Source: Haloferax marinisediminis (GTDB lineage Archaea > Halobacteriota > Halobacteria > Halobacteriales > Haloferacaceae). From it: DNA of 64,000 nucleotides. Location of the stretch: assembly GCF_009674585.1 (NCBI RefSeq), contig NZ_WKJP01000006.1:1-64000 (forward strand), written 5' to 3'. Position 1 is the first letter of the stretch, and every line of letters begins with the position of its first letter. Both the position numbers and the translations under genes were made by a program. Below, piece after piece: positions 39,481 to 49,325 of this stretch. The notes below the pieces were generated by a model that worked only from the letters and a program-made list of their open reading frames with translations, was not told the origin of the DNA and ran no database searches.

Positions 39481-40755
39481 TCATCGTCGGCGGAGTTCCT
39501 TGCTGAGTGCTTTAGCATCCCACTCCAGAGGCACATCGTTCGTCTCGGCCCACTTCTGGAGGAGGCGGAGGAACTGTTGTCGGTCCCGCTGGTCGAGCAC
39601 AGCGTCGGTGTCTGCTTGTTGGAGTACTTCTGGATATCCTCGGCCAACTCCCGCTTCGGCTCGAATAACATCCAGCACGTACTCGTATAGACTCTCATAC
39701 CCGGATGGTCCATCCGTGTCCAGCAGCCAACCAGGGAATTCCAACCGGTCGAGGCCTTCTCCCGGTGGAACTTTCAGATATGAAAAGTGAATCTCGTGGC
39801 TGAAGTCATACTCTTCGCCGCGATACGTCGCAGTAAGTGCGTCGACACTGCCATCACGACGGCACAGAAACGGGACAGTTGAGTCTCCCCAAGGGCTCAT
39901 CATCCCTGACAACACTCTCGCGTCTGGAATTGTTCGGTCAGCACCAAGTTCGTCCTGAAGCAGCAACCGTGTCATCTTCGACAACTCAATCGCATTGGTT
40001 CCTGCAATGTACCCGACGAGTGGTATCCGATGGTGCTGACTTGCAGCGATGAGCTCGCTGATTGCTGAGAGATATCGGTTCCTAATCTCTGGTCGCCTTG
40101 GGTTTGCAAATGAAGCAACGAGCGGACCATCGTAGAGAACGACCGGTTTCCGTTCAAATGCGCCGCCCCCGTGTCGCTCTGCAAGGTATTCGATTTTGTC
40201 GATGAGCAGGTTAGCCTCGTGTTCGTATCGCTCAAGGCCGACGAGAGAGCTGTCGACGAACCGGTACTCGTCATCACCATCCTCGCCACCCGAGCGTGTC
40301 ACGTCCATTGGATCTAAGAGTCGCCCCTCCCTCCCACGTTCGAGTCTTCCCTCCGGCGAATGGTGGTTGAGACACCATGCCGCCTGCACATACGCGAGTG
40401 GAATGTTGAATTGCTTCGTTGGGGGTATCTCTGACCCATCAACGGCGAGCATTGGAACGTCCATAAGGAGATCACGTGCCCAGTCGTTGACCGCCTCGTG
40501 GCTATCCCAACTGTCGGATGCCTCGTGATGAATCACGAGTGAATCTGCGGAATCGAACCTATCCGTTGGGAGTGCACCGGGATACGACGAAGACGATAGG
40601 TCGGAGCGGAGGTCACTCGCATCACCCATCTTCGGAAGTCGGCGAAAGGCATCCTGGTAGCGCTCGACGAAGTAGCCATCGTCCTCCAGATATGACCGGA
40701 TGACTTCGACATTGTCGTCGAGTGCCGCCGCGACTTCGGACTTGTCGAACGCCAT
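39481..40755 (-). CDS. nurA: NurA 5'-3' nuclease
   Basis: This 424-residue RNase H-fold nuclease resects the 5' strand together with HerA. The first catalytic aspartate is in LAVDGSEIP (about residue 98). A second acidic strand is VVLYDGPL, then GYIAGTNAIEL and a late YPEVLQQADTDAVL segment typical of the family. It is longer than most crenarchaeal NurA proteins because of an extra region around residues 130-190. Its ATG shares bases with the rad50 stop (TAATG), showing coupling. Confidence 0.8.
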   Translation of the reverse strand: MAFDKSEVAAALDDNVEVIRSYLEDDGYFVERYQDAFRRLPKMGDASDLRSDLSSSSYPGALPTDRFDSADSLVIHHEASDSWDSHEAVNDWARDLLMDVPMLAVDGSEIPPTKQFNIPLAYVQAAWCLNHHSPEGRLERGREGRLLDPMDVTRSGGEDGDDEYRFVDSSLVGLERYEHEANLLIDKIEYLAERHGGGAFERKPVVLYDGPLVASFANPRRPEIRNRYLSAISELIAASQHHRIPLVGYIAGTNAIELSKMTRLLLQDELGADRTIPDARVLSGMMSPWGDSTVPFLCRRDGSVDALTATYRGEEYDFSHEIHFSYLKVPPGEGLDRLEFPGWLLDTDGPSGYESLYEYVLDVIRAEAGVGRGYPEVLQQADTDAVLDQRDRQQFLRLLQKWAETNDVPLEWDAKALSKELRRR

Positions 40756-43466
40756 TAGTCGCTCATCACCTCCGACGTCTGGTTCGGTTTCTCGATGGTT
40801 ACGCTGTAGTCAGTCATCGAGTCGAACGTGGAGTCGTGGCTGATGACCGTTAGCTGCTCGAAGGCGTCCAGTCCGTTGAGTTGCGCGACGAGGTTCGCTT
40901 TCTTGTCCTCGTCGAGGTTTGCTGTCGGCTCGTCGAGGAAGGCGATTCCGAGTCCCGAAATCTGTTCTAAGATGGCCAATCTGACCGCGAGTGCCGCAGC
41001 CATCTTCTCGCCGCCGGAGAGGGTTGAGAACGACTTTCGGACGTCAGCGTCGACGACGACGATATCGTAGTCGGACGTCCACTCCAGTTGTTCTGCCTTT
41101 CGACCGCGAATCGACCGGAAGATGGTGTCGGCACGCTTGCCGATGCGGTCGGTGATGACGTCACGCATCTTTGGCCCGGCAGCACGAACGTTGTCGCGCA
41201 CCCACGTGGCGAACTGCTGGTCTGCAGCGAGTTCGCGTAGCTTTTCAATCGCTTCTTTCCGTTCCGACAGTTTCTCCTCTAAGTCCTCGACAGTGGCTGC
41301 GACTCCCTTGAGTTCCTCTTCCTTCGCGGATTTCGTTCCATTGAGGGTGTTAATTCGTCCTTTGAGTTTCTCTATGTCCTTGGAGAGAGACTCGTACTCG
41401 TCTTCGTCGAACGATTCCCTTTCGTCCTGGAAATCCTCGTTCAACAGATCGTGTTCTTCCCGAAGATTCGCAAGCGCTTGCTCTATCTCCGCTACTGCCT
41501 CCTCTCGTGCCTCCAGTTTGTTGGCAGTCTGCCGATTGCGTTCGAACTGCCGGTAGTCGTCTTCGCTTTCCTTGAGTACCCCTTTCACGCTCTCCAGTTC
41601 ATCTTCGACATCACCGAACTCGGCTATTTCCTCATCCAGCTGGGCCATCTCGGCCTCAACCGACTCAATCGACTCTTCGACATCCACGAGTTTATCTGGG
41701 GCATCGGCGTACTCTTTCGCTTGAACCGTCGCCGTCCGGTAGGCGTCTTTCGCAGCCTCAAGTGAATCGCGCTCGTCCTCAAGGTCGGGCATCTGTTCGA
41801 TTCCCTCCGTGAGTGAGGTTATTTGCTCACGAGTTTCCTCGCGCTTTTTGGCGAGGTCACCGAGGTCTTCTCTAAGTTCGCCTGCCCGACTCTTGTGCAT
41901 GTCCAACTGCGCGACTCGTGTCTCGACCCGTTTGGCCTCCTCGAGTTCGTCCTGAAGTTCGGAGAGTTCCTCGTTGAAAGCCTGACGTTCCTCTTGAATC
42001 TCCTCGAGCCGTCCTTCCCGCTCTTCGATGGTCTTCGTCCGATGCTCACCTTCCAGTGGTTTACCGCAGGTCGGACACGGTGAATCTGCGTCAGCATCTC
42101 GAAGGTTTTCTAGGCGCTCGCGAAGTTCAGACTCTTCTGAATTCAGTGACGCGAGCCCACCCTTCACCTCACTTTTTCGGTCCCGAAGACCGCCTGCATC
42201 CGCCACTTCGGCCGCTTCGGTTTCGATTTCCTCAATCGTCTCAATCGTTCGCCGTAGTTCATCGAGGTCATCCCGGGCGTCGGTGTCGAGTGAATCAATT
42301 TCACCACGGAGGCGTTCGACTGTCTTGCGGTCGGACTCCAAATCGGAAATCCGTTCGTCGAGTTCCTCGTAGCGGTCCTTATCCGACTCGTGCGTATCGA
42401 TGTTCTCCTTGGCCTGTTCGTACTTCTCTACCTGCTCCTGAAGTGTCTCTTTTTGCGTCTGGAGGCGCCCGAGTTTGCCGTCCCGTTCCTGACGTTCCTC
42501 GCGTAACTGGTTCAGTTCTGAGAGGTCGTCTTCGAGTTGGTCTTGGCGTTCCTTTGCCTCGTCGTACTGCTCGTATCCTTCACGAGCGGCCTCGCATTTG
42601 TCGGCGGCTTGTTGTGCGGCTTCGAGTTCGTTCTCTGCGTCACCGAGCGCGTTCTCTTTCGCCTCGATTGCTTGCTCTTTCTGTTGAATCTTTGTCTCAA
42701 GTTCCGTAATTCGTTCACTGATGTCATCTAGCTCTTCGTGTCTCTCTTCGACCTCGGAGAGCTCGGAACGTGCAGATTCTATCTCGCCGGAGATCTGTTC
42801 GACTTCCTCCTCGAGCTTTCTCTTCTCCTCACGTTCCTTGGGAAGGCTCTGTACTTCCCCCGTGAGTTCGCGGATGTCTTCTCGCACGCGCCGGCGCTCG
42901 GCTTCAATCTCGTCCGGAACCCCCTTCAAGACGTTCCAGGAGTTCTCGTAGGCGTCGATGCCGAGTAGTTCGTCGAACGTCTTCTGTCGATTCCGAGCGG
43001 TTTGTGCGAAATCAGAGAGGAACCGTGTCTGTGGGACACCGAGGCACGACTCCCACAGTTTGCTCAGTTCGTCGCCATCCTCGAGATTGAACTTCGCGCA
43101 GAGCCAGTCGACGAGTCCTTTCTTCGAATCGATATCTTGGTTTATCCACTCGTCGTTTTGACTGTCGTACCGTGCAACACCGTACTTCGAATACCCCGCA
43201 GACCGGGTCACGCGGTACCGCTGTCCTTCTTTGCCCTCGTCCAACTCGATGATTACCTCGACGATGCCGGACGAGGCCCCCTCACGGACGAATTCGTTGT
43301 TGTTGAACGGGAGCGAATCGAACAGGGCAAACCCAATCGCCTCCTGTATAGTCGACTTTCCGGAACCGTTCTCTCCGAGAATCGCGGTTACACCTTCCTG
43401 TAGTGGTACCTCCGTTCTGTCCTCGTACGACTTGATGTTCTCCAGCGTAACACCGAGTATTTTCAA
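40755..43466 (-). CDS. rad50: Rad50 SMC-like ATPase
   Basis: This 903-residue protein has Walker A ILGENGSGKST (about 29-38). Two long acidic coiled coils flank a zinc hook with CPTCGKPL (about 464). Further on come the LSGGEK signature (about 817) and Walker B AFLDEPTANLDEDK (about 840). It works with Mre11 to detect and open DNA ends. It overlaps the mre11 stop by four bases. Length and motifs are those of a normal, functional Rad50. Confidence 0.93.
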   Translation of the reverse strand: MKILGVTLENIKSYEDRTEVPLQEGVTAILGENGSGKSTIQEAIGFALFDSLPFNNNEFVREGASSGIVEVIIELDEGKEGQRYRVTRSAGYSKYGVARYDSQNDEWINQDIDSKKGLVDWLCAKFNLEDGDELSKLWESCLGVPQTRFLSDFAQTARNRQKTFDELLGIDAYENSWNVLKGVPDEIEAERRRVREDIRELTGEVQSLPKEREEKRKLEEEVEQISGEIESARSELSEVEERHEELDDISERITELETKIQQKEQAIEAKENALGDAENELEAAQQAADKCEAAREGYEQYDEAKERQDQLEDDLSELNQLREERQERDGKLGRLQTQKETLQEQVEKYEQAKENIDTHESDKDRYEELDERISDLESDRKTVERLRGEIDSLDTDARDDLDELRRTIETIEEIETEAAEVADAGGLRDRKSEVKGGLASLNSEESELRERLENLRDADADSPCPTCGKPLEGEHRTKTIEEREGRLEEIQEERQAFNEELSELQDELEEAKRVETRVAQLDMHKSRAGELREDLGDLAKKREETREQITSLTEGIEQMPDLEDERDSLEAAKDAYRTATVQAKEYADAPDKLVDVEESIESVEAEMAQLDEEIAEFGDVEDELESVKGVLKESEDDYRQFERNRQTANKLEAREEAVAEIEQALANLREEHDLLNEDFQDERESFDEDEYESLSKDIEKLKGRINTLNGTKSAKEEELKGVAATVEDLEEKLSERKEAIEKLRELAADQQFATWVRDNVRAAGPKMRDVITDRIGKRADTIFRSIRGRKAEQLEWTSDYDIVVVDADVRKSFSTLSGGEKMAAALAVRLAILEQISGLGIAFLDEPTANLDEDKKANLVAQLNGLDAFEQLTVISHDSTFDSMTDYSVTIEKPNQTSEVMSD

Positions 43467-44953
43467 TTTGCATCACCTCTAGGGGCAGCAGCAGTCTGTT
43501 GTTTGGCAGTACTCTCCTCGCCCTCGTCACGTTCTGCAAAGGGGTCCTCACTGACATCCAGCGAGACGCCCGATGTAGCTTCGGGGAATAGTTCCCGGCG
43601 ACTTTCAGAAACGACGTCGACGATGTCGTCTGTACTCTCACCGTCCTGCGCCATCCGATGTGCATCACCGAGGAGTGCCGCCACGGCGTCGGCGTGATTG
43701 CTGTACTCAGATTCGGTGGCGATGGTCTCGAAGACCCGTTGTTCTAATGCAGCGGTCTGCAATCGGCCGTCGACGAACACTTCTTCGTCGTCGAGTTCGG
43801 CAAGCAGTTCTTGAATCTCAGCCGTGGTGACGCGGCTGGTGTTCGTCTGTACGTACAGTGCATCGCACACAGTCGCGGTTTGGTCGGCTAGTTCGTCGAC
43901 TCGGAAGCTCCCTCGGTCAAATTGGAGCGTTCCCTCGAAGCGGAGGTCGATCATCGGCTCACGACGTTCATTGCCCAGCAGGAACTCCTCACGGTCTAGG
44001 TAGTTCTGGAGAACACTCTGCTCGTCGCTCAGTTGTTCACGGAACGCGGTTTCGAGTTCACCTACCGACTCATAGGGTGTCACATCGAACTTGATGGTGT
44101 AGAACGGACGTCGCCGGGAATGCTTGTGGTTGACGTCGTGAGCGAGTTGTCCCGGTCCATCGTACTCATCGTCAGCCGGACTCAGGTCCACGCTGTAGTA
44201 GCCGTGGTTCCAGTCGTCTCGTGCCTCCGACGTGGAGTGTGCTTCAGATGACCCTGGGTTGTAGATCCATCCACTCGCATCGTAGCACTTGTGGATGTGC
44301 CCCAGTGCAAGATAGTCAACTACCTCACGCACATCTCGGAGTTCAGCGTGTGTCACGTTCCCGCCGAGTGCAGGTACTTCGTCCTCGATACCGAAGTGAG
44401 CCAGAAGCACCGTGTAGTCCGGTTGTCCGTGGTCCTCTGCTGTCTCTCGGATACCCTTCGCGACCTTCTCGAGCGCGGTGTCTGTTCGCGCACCCCGCCA
44501 CTGCAACCCGAACACGCGGACTGTGCCGGTGTCTGTCTCTATGTCGTAGAAGCCAGCGTCTTCACCGGGTTCGTCGGCGTCGTATCGTCCGAACTGGGCG
44601 ACCTCTGGATTGTTCTCTAGGTCAGCTTCAAGAAGAACGATATGTCCACGGCGATGGAGGTAATTTAGCCACGTCACCTCACGTGGGGTCAAGTTCTCGT
44701 CGTGGTTCCCACGAGAGACGAGGACAGGGACATCGTTAGGAACGACGCTGAGTCCCTTCTCAGCAGCTTCCAGAGCCTTCGGGCGGAGGTCTCGGGAGTG
44801 GAACAAATCACCGGGCAAGAGGATGGCGTCCGGATCGTCCCGCATGATGAGTTGTAGCGTCGCTTTGAACGTGTTCGTCATGTCGTCTTCGCGTTGTTTC
44901 AAACCGTACTGACGGTGGCCGAGATGTATGTCGGCAAGGTGTCCGATTTTCAT
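43463..44953 (-). CDS. mre11: Mre11 nuclease
   Basis: This 496-residue metallophosphoesterase has the family motifs in order: ADIHLGHRQYG, GDLFHSRD, SRGNHDENLTP, LLAHFGIED and LGHIHKCYD. The C-terminal 200 residues would cap the enzyme and bind Rad50. It is the first gene of the operon that continues with rad50, nurA, an unknown gene and herA, so Mre11-Rad50 and HerA-NurA would be made together. Confidence 0.92.
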   Translation of the reverse strand: MKIGHLADIHLGHRQYGLKQREDDMTNTFKATLQLIMRDDPDAILLPGDLFHSRDLRPKALEAAEKGLSVVPNDVPVLVSRGNHDENLTPREVTWLNYLHRRGHIVLLEADLENNPEVAQFGRYDADEPGEDAGFYDIETDTGTVRVFGLQWRGARTDTALEKVAKGIRETAEDHGQPDYTVLLAHFGIEDEVPALGGNVTHAELRDVREVVDYLALGHIHKCYDASGWIYNPGSSEAHSTSEARDDWNHGYYSVDLSPADDEYDGPGQLAHDVNHKHSRRRPFYTIKFDVTPYESVGELETAFREQLSDEQSVLQNYLDREEFLLGNERREPMIDLRFEGTLQFDRGSFRVDELADQTATVCDALYVQTNTSRVTTAEIQELLAELDDEEVFVDGRLQTAALEQRVFETIATESEYSNHADAVAALLGDAHRMAQDGESTDDIVDVVSESRRELFPEATSGVSLDVSEDPFAERDEGEESTAKQQTAAAPRGDAN

Positions 44954-45290
44954 TTGTTGATGTGTTTTGTGAATCGTGTTTGCTGTTCTCTACTCACTGG
45001 AATTGTGTTCCAGCAGGGAGTTTCGAACCAGGAAGGATTCCTGTGTATTCGATTTACTGACTTTTCTTCTGGCAGACATATAAAAACGAGCAAGGCGGGA
45101 TGAAAGTGAACAGTCCCACCAGTGAAACACGCATGTCGGTAATGGGTTAGTCCCTACTCAACAGACTTCGAAGGAATCCTGGACTCTCAAGTCCTAATCG
45201 CTCCTAGTTGCTTAGTGCGGACAAAACGCCCCCTGCAAGAGTGGACGAATCCAGTTCATATTTGTCTCCCGCGTGAAACTAGAGCGTGTG
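44954..45290. other. Upstream region of the mre11 operon
   Basis: This is 337 bases between mre11 and a decayed transporter. It contains a TTTTTATATG stretch on the minus strand near 45080-45090 that could be a TATA box for the operon, but at about 130 bases from the ATG. No gene is seen. Confidence 0.4.
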
Positions 45291-45601
45291 ATGCCCTCCA
45301 TCGTCAACGGTCTCGTGTTCAGCTAGCCCTCTGGTAAGCCACTCGGCGTACTCCAGCTCTGTGGTGCCCTCATCTTTTCGTACATCGTCGAACTCGTTGC
45401 ACCCACAGTTCGGACCACAGCCGTCTCCCTATTGACGAGCATTGGCCTGCTCGGCGCGTTTCTGCACCCATCGTGGCCGGCGCTATCATCGACTGGGCGG
45501 GATATAGCCTTGCGTTCTTCGTCGCCGGAGGTGTCGCCCTCATCGGGGTTCTGTTGGCATTACGTGCGCCCGAACCCGATTGCGATCTTCGAGGAATCTG
45601 A
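45291..45601 (+). pseudogene. Decayed MFS transporter, C-terminal fragment
   Basis: The frame reads MPSIVNGLVFS, a TAG stop at 45324, then LGVLQLCGALIFS and VRTTAVSLLTSIGLLGAF. A single-base frameshift near 45465 leads into PIVAGAIIDWAGYSLAFF and ends with a charged tail and TGA at 45601. The pattern of late transmembrane helices is that of a major facilitator transporter. The 5' three quarters are missing, and a stop and a frameshift break the rest. Confidence 0.6.
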
Positions 45602-46007
45602 TTCAAACAAGTGGTGATTCAGTCAACGACTTCAGACGTCCGCTTCCACTTGCATCTGATGTTCTAATGCCATATACTCCGTGCGTGCTGGGGAACAAAC
45701 GAGACTGTCGTGCTGTACCCATCACTTCTATTCAGCATACCACTTCAGATAGACTCCCATGACTGTGAGTTTCTTACTAGCCGTATCCGCGTGGAGTACT
45801 GCGCCCCCAACTGGCCTCATTGAAGGGTGGCAAGAATGAGAATTGAATTCCTCTACATCGTTGTCCAAAACAGATAAGTCAGTGACGTCTGGTGGCTCAA
45901 GACGTGACGACGGCCGACGATATTAGACACAATCAGCCAGTTCCGGGTACTCTCAGGTTCACTATCAACAAAGTCGCCCATTCGCCCACGCCCCACGTGA
46001 CGTCGAA
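45602..46007. other. Non-coding stretch holding the probable lost 5' end of the phosphoesterase gene
   Basis: Most of this stretch shows no gene. From the GTG at 45892 to about 46006 one frame reads MAQDVTTADDIRHNQPVPG and LRFTINKVAHSPTPH before a stop at TGA. It then joins the phosphoesterase frame if one T is restored near 46008. Confidence 0.5.
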
Positions 46008-46961
46008 TTGACAGCGACTGACTCTGATGGGAACCAGTTCCAAATCGTGCTTTGGGAAAAACACGACGTCAATGGTGACTGGGTGATTAACGAGAAATAC
46101 GCTCTTACTGGTGGCCGTGGAAAGCGATACTCGAACTATAGCCCTGAGGTTGTCATTGACAGCAACAAGGCCCTCGAAATTGAGCGCTTGGACTCCGAAC
46201 CGTCGGCAACCGAACTCCTCATTGTGGGAGATACGCACATCGGATATCGGCATCGAGACCGGTCAGAAAAACGTCCGTGGGAACGGTCAGTCGATGCACG
46301 TGAGGGATTCAAACAGGCGTTAGAAGTGGCAATTTCACGCGGCGTCGACGCGATTGTCCATGCAGGAGATGTGTTCGATTATGAGGCAACGAAGTCGGAC
46401 TGTATTGAGGTTACAGCCGATCTGACGGACCCTCTGGGAGCAGATATCCCGATGTACTACATTCGGGGGAATCACGACACAGACTATGGAATCGAAAGTT
46501 TACAGCAGTTCGCAGACGGGGCTGAGATGCGTCTTCGTCTGGGTACTGAGCCAATTACGCTGGGTAATCCTTCAGTCAATCTGTTCGGGATTGACTACAC
46601 TGCCGGGGACTTACCGGAGGGAGGTATAGAATCGACTGCATCGACGTTTTTCAATCGGAATATCCTCGTCCTTCACGAAAAGCCATATCCAGTTACCAAC
46701 GACCAAGGTTCGCTCATCTACAAAACCGGAGCTGATGTGTCGGCATTCCTCGAATCAGCGTCTATCGATATTGACCTCATCGTGACTGGCCACATGCACG
46801 TCAGTAAACAGGGTCGCGTCGTTGGTCATGATGTTCCTGTCCTCGTAACTGGCCCGACTTCGACGATAAGCAAATACAAGAAAGACAACAAACCCTCTGT
46901 TTGGCTCACGAGGGTTACTGAAGACGATTTAACGATTGAACGGCTGGAATTGGAATCATAA
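46008..46961 (+). CDS. OB-fold metallophosphoesterase, Mre11/SbcD-like, apparent 5' frameshift
   Basis: The calcineurin-type phosphoesterase motifs are intact: VGDTHIGY, HAGDVFDYEAT, RGNHDTDYG and TGHMHVSKQG. The N-terminal part (NQFQIVLWEKHDVNGDW to the ALEIERLDS segment) looks like an OB-fold cut at its start. The frame here can only begin at a TTG (46008). The preceding frame from GTG 45892 supplies a matching beta-rich start, and one missing T (AATTGACA against AATTTGACA) would join them. The full gene would then run 45892-46961. The enzyme probably acts on nucleic acid. It stands alone, about 1 kb from mre11 in the opposite direction. Confidence 0.7.
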   Translation: MTATDSDGNQFQIVLWEKHDVNGDWVINEKYALTGGRGKRYSNYSPEVVIDSNKALEIERLDSEPSATELLIVGDTHIGYRHRDRSEKRPWERSVDAREGFKQALEVAISRGVDAIVHAGDVFDYEATKSDCIEVTADLTDPLGADIPMYYIRGNHDTDYGIESLQQFADGAEMRLRLGTEPITLGNPSVNLFGIDYTAGDLPEGGIESTASTFFNRNILVLHEKPYPVTNDQGSLIYKTGADVSAFLESASIDIDLIVTGHMHVSKQGRVVGHDVPVLVTGPTSTISKYKKDNKPSVWLTRVTEDDLTIERLELES

Positions 46962-47149
46962 TCGTTGATTTCGCCTGTATTGTTCGATTAAATCGTTCGA
47001 TTAAATTCTCGATTGGTACTGTGAATACTCTCTACCATTAGCTGTTAGTAATGACACCACGCCTTTGCGTTTAGAAATTGATGAGCACAGGATTCTTTGA
47101 CTGACAAATTACCTAACTTTATCAATCACGAGTTAATTGGGAGTGTTAG

Positions 47150-48589
47150 ATGCGTGCAAGGGATGGCGGTTTCTTTGACTCCTACGATTTCTTTGGGAAG
47201 GCCATTCCAGGCGTTGTCTGGCTTTTCGGGATTGTCCTTTTGCTTCCAATGTCGATTTTCCCCGACGGGGAAACGACGGTCTTTACGATCCGAAATGTGG
47301 CGCTAATCTTGATTACCGGGGTTGCCGTCGGCTTGGTCTTCGGGGAGGGAATTCACAACGTAGCCGTGAACATTGAGCGGTCGTTCGGGTGGTTGAGGGG
47401 ATGGCTGATGCGTCTTCGGGACGCAACCAGCAGTCATCGTCCATATCCCATCCTATTCGCTCAAGACGTGTTGCTGGGAAAAACAGGCGACCCTGAGGGA
47501 CCACCAGACCAGACGGGAGATGAGAGCACGGTCGATGGAGTTGCTGACACGTCGGATGAGACTGACAAGACCGAGACTAATTTTAAGCCACGAATGCACG
47601 ACTGGTGGGAGAATACGAAGTCAAACTGGTCCAATGATTTGAATGTGGACTGGGTTTTCCCTATCGAAATCGGACATGCCATGAAAGATTGGGCGAAACG
47701 ACGATTAAAAGAGGTTGATACAGGACTCATATCCCACCGTGACCTGTTCGTCCGGAATCTTGAGGACCAAGTCCTTCCGTACCGAAATACTGAGAGCCGG
47801 AAAGAAACAAAGTACGAACTATTCGTGAATGCTGTAGAGAGCGAATTGGACGATCTCGACGTCACACTCGAGCGGGAAGGAAGTCGGCTTGAGGAACTCT
47901 ACCCACTGATTACGACACGATTGGACGAGGCTCAACCGACGCGTGCAGGTAGCTTCCAATCCAGGTATTCATTTTGTCGAAGTATGTGGGTCGTTCTAGC
48001 CGGTCTTACGATAGCCTACCTCTCGGTCTTTGTCCACCAGAATAAACTAGCACTTCTGGATGCAGTATCTACGTTGCCGACCGACGTCGCCAACTTCACT
48101 GCGGAATCGGTCATACTACAGCTGGTTCTTGCTTTCTCACTCACTCTCTTTATTGGGGTATTGATAGAGTCGCTTGTGCTCGTGTTTGCACAAAACTGGA
48201 GAGAGAACGCTTTATCTTCGCTTATGACGGTGGGTCTGTATGTGGTTGCGGCTGGTGGTCTTGTCTTGTTTGGGGGCGACATTCTGGCTCAAATTGCCGG
48301 GTTGCTTGTCCATCTGTTTGTGCCCGTCCTAGGTTATTCGATTGAGCTCGCAGCTCAACTGACAGACATATACGCAACCCTGTTCAATTACAAAATTGAC
48401 GAACCGGATATCCTGCTGTTCAGTGTATTCGGCGGATTAATCGGCCCACTCATCATTGTCCTTACAGTTTCGACGATAGCGTTCTTCGATGCGTCCGGTG
48501 ATTACAAGGAGTACTACGTAGAATACTTGGTGACGGAATATACAGAAAAAGTACATTCATCCGATGGGGATAAGGACCCGGATGATTAG
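47150..48589 (+). CDS. Multi-pass membrane protein beside a Panacea-like gene
   Basis: This 479-residue protein opens with SYDFFGKAIPGVVWLFG, a start seen in various uncharacterised membrane proteins. Hydrophobic helices lie at about residues 19-38, 46-65, 280-298, 321-346, 358-395 and 421-446. An acidic cytoplasmic or external region of about 200 residues lies between the second and third. The next gene follows after 67 bases on the same strand and looks like a PanA/SocA antitoxin. A membrane toxin or abortive-infection effector is therefore possible, but nothing in the sequence itself proves it. Confidence 0.65.
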   Translation: MRARDGGFFDSYDFFGKAIPGVVWLFGIVLLLPMSIFPDGETTVFTIRNVALILITGVAVGLVFGEGIHNVAVNIERSFGWLRGWLMRLRDATSSHRPYPILFAQDVLLGKTGDPEGPPDQTGDESTVDGVADTSDETDKTETNFKPRMHDWWENTKSNWSNDLNVDWVFPIEIGHAMKDWAKRRLKEVDTGLISHRDLFVRNLEDQVLPYRNTESRKETKYELFVNAVESELDDLDVTLEREGSRLEELYPLITTRLDEAQPTRAGSFQSRYSFCRSMWVVLAGLTIAYLSVFVHQNKLALLDAVSTLPTDVANFTAESVILQLVLAFSLTLFIGVLIESLVLVFAQNWRENALSSLMTVGLYVVAAGGLVLFGGDILAQIAGLLVHLFVPVLGYSIELAAQLTDIYATLFNYKIDEPDILLFSVFGGLIGPLIIVLTVSTIAFFDASGDYKEYYVEYLVTEYTEKVHSSDGDKDPDD

Positions 48590-48656
48590 AACCAAACTCA
48601 GGCACTCGGCTGGCAGACTGCCCGGTATTGAGAACAACAACCCTGACAACTAATCT

Positions 48657-49325
48657 ATGAGCCCTCAACTCAGCACAGAAGCGGATGTAGAGGAAGTACA
48701 GGAAGTCCTAAAGGAATTCCTCAGCAAGTATAAGTACCTCTACGAGATTCGCTTCCAGAAGCTTGTCTATGAGGCTGAACTATATTGTATAGAAAATTAT
48801 GGGGCCCGGCTTACGACGGCGGAGTTCAAACCCTACATCTACGGAAGCTACTCAGAGACAATACGAAAGGCGTTGAATGATTTGGACGTCAAGAAAGATG
48901 TTGTCTATCGTAATGGTGGAAAGACAACGAAATACCTGGGCTATGGAGTATCTGGAGGCAATCTCCCGAATGCCAAAAAGAAGATAATCGAACGTGTCCA
49001 TCAGCGGACAAAGCGGACGTCGACCGAAGAACTCGCTAAAGAAAGCAAAGCGAGTTGGCTCTACCAGAATCAGGACTACGACAACCCAATGGATTTCGAG
49101 GAATACTACGAGCAGTTAGGTAAGCTGGAAGATAGGCCTCGATACGATGAACAGAGACCAGTTCTTGGTGGCCAAGAGGGCACTGAAACAGCGGACGGAA
49201 CTCAAGGAGAATCAGAAGACGACAGCTCAACAGCGGAGATTTCATCAGACGTCGCTCAATCAGCCCGCTTAATTCGATTGAATGTTGAGAATCCCGACAC
49301 TTCTCAAGCAGAGACGACCACGTAG
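48657..49325 (+). CDS. Panacea-domain (DUF4065, SocA/PanA-like) protein
   Basis: This protein of 222 residues is recognised from the N-terminal 110 residues. IRFQKLVYEAELYCIENYG is followed by EFKPYIYGSYSETIRKAL, the pattern of Panacea antitoxins (a helix that begins with KL.Y, then a YGP-like YGS turn). The C-terminal 90 residues are acidic and probably disordered. Panacea domains neutralise varied toxins, including membrane ones, and also occur on phages. The upstream membrane gene is the likely partner. Confidence 0.65.
   Translation: MSPQLSTEADVEEVQEVLKEFLSKYKYLYEIRFQKLVYEAELYCIENYGARLTTAEFKPYIYGSYSETIRKALNDLDVKKDVVYRNGGKTTKYLGYGVSGGNLPNAKKKIIERVHQRTKRTSTEELAKESKASWLYQNQDYDNPMDFEEYYEQLGKLEDRPRYDEQRPVLGGQEGTETADGTQGESEDDSSTAEISSDVAQSARLIRLNVENPDTSQAETTT

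Noticed and set aside
39396-39713. N-terminal extension of the protein between nurA and herA
   Set aside because: It lies inside the nurA coding region, and the ATG at 39395 gives a normal acidic start.
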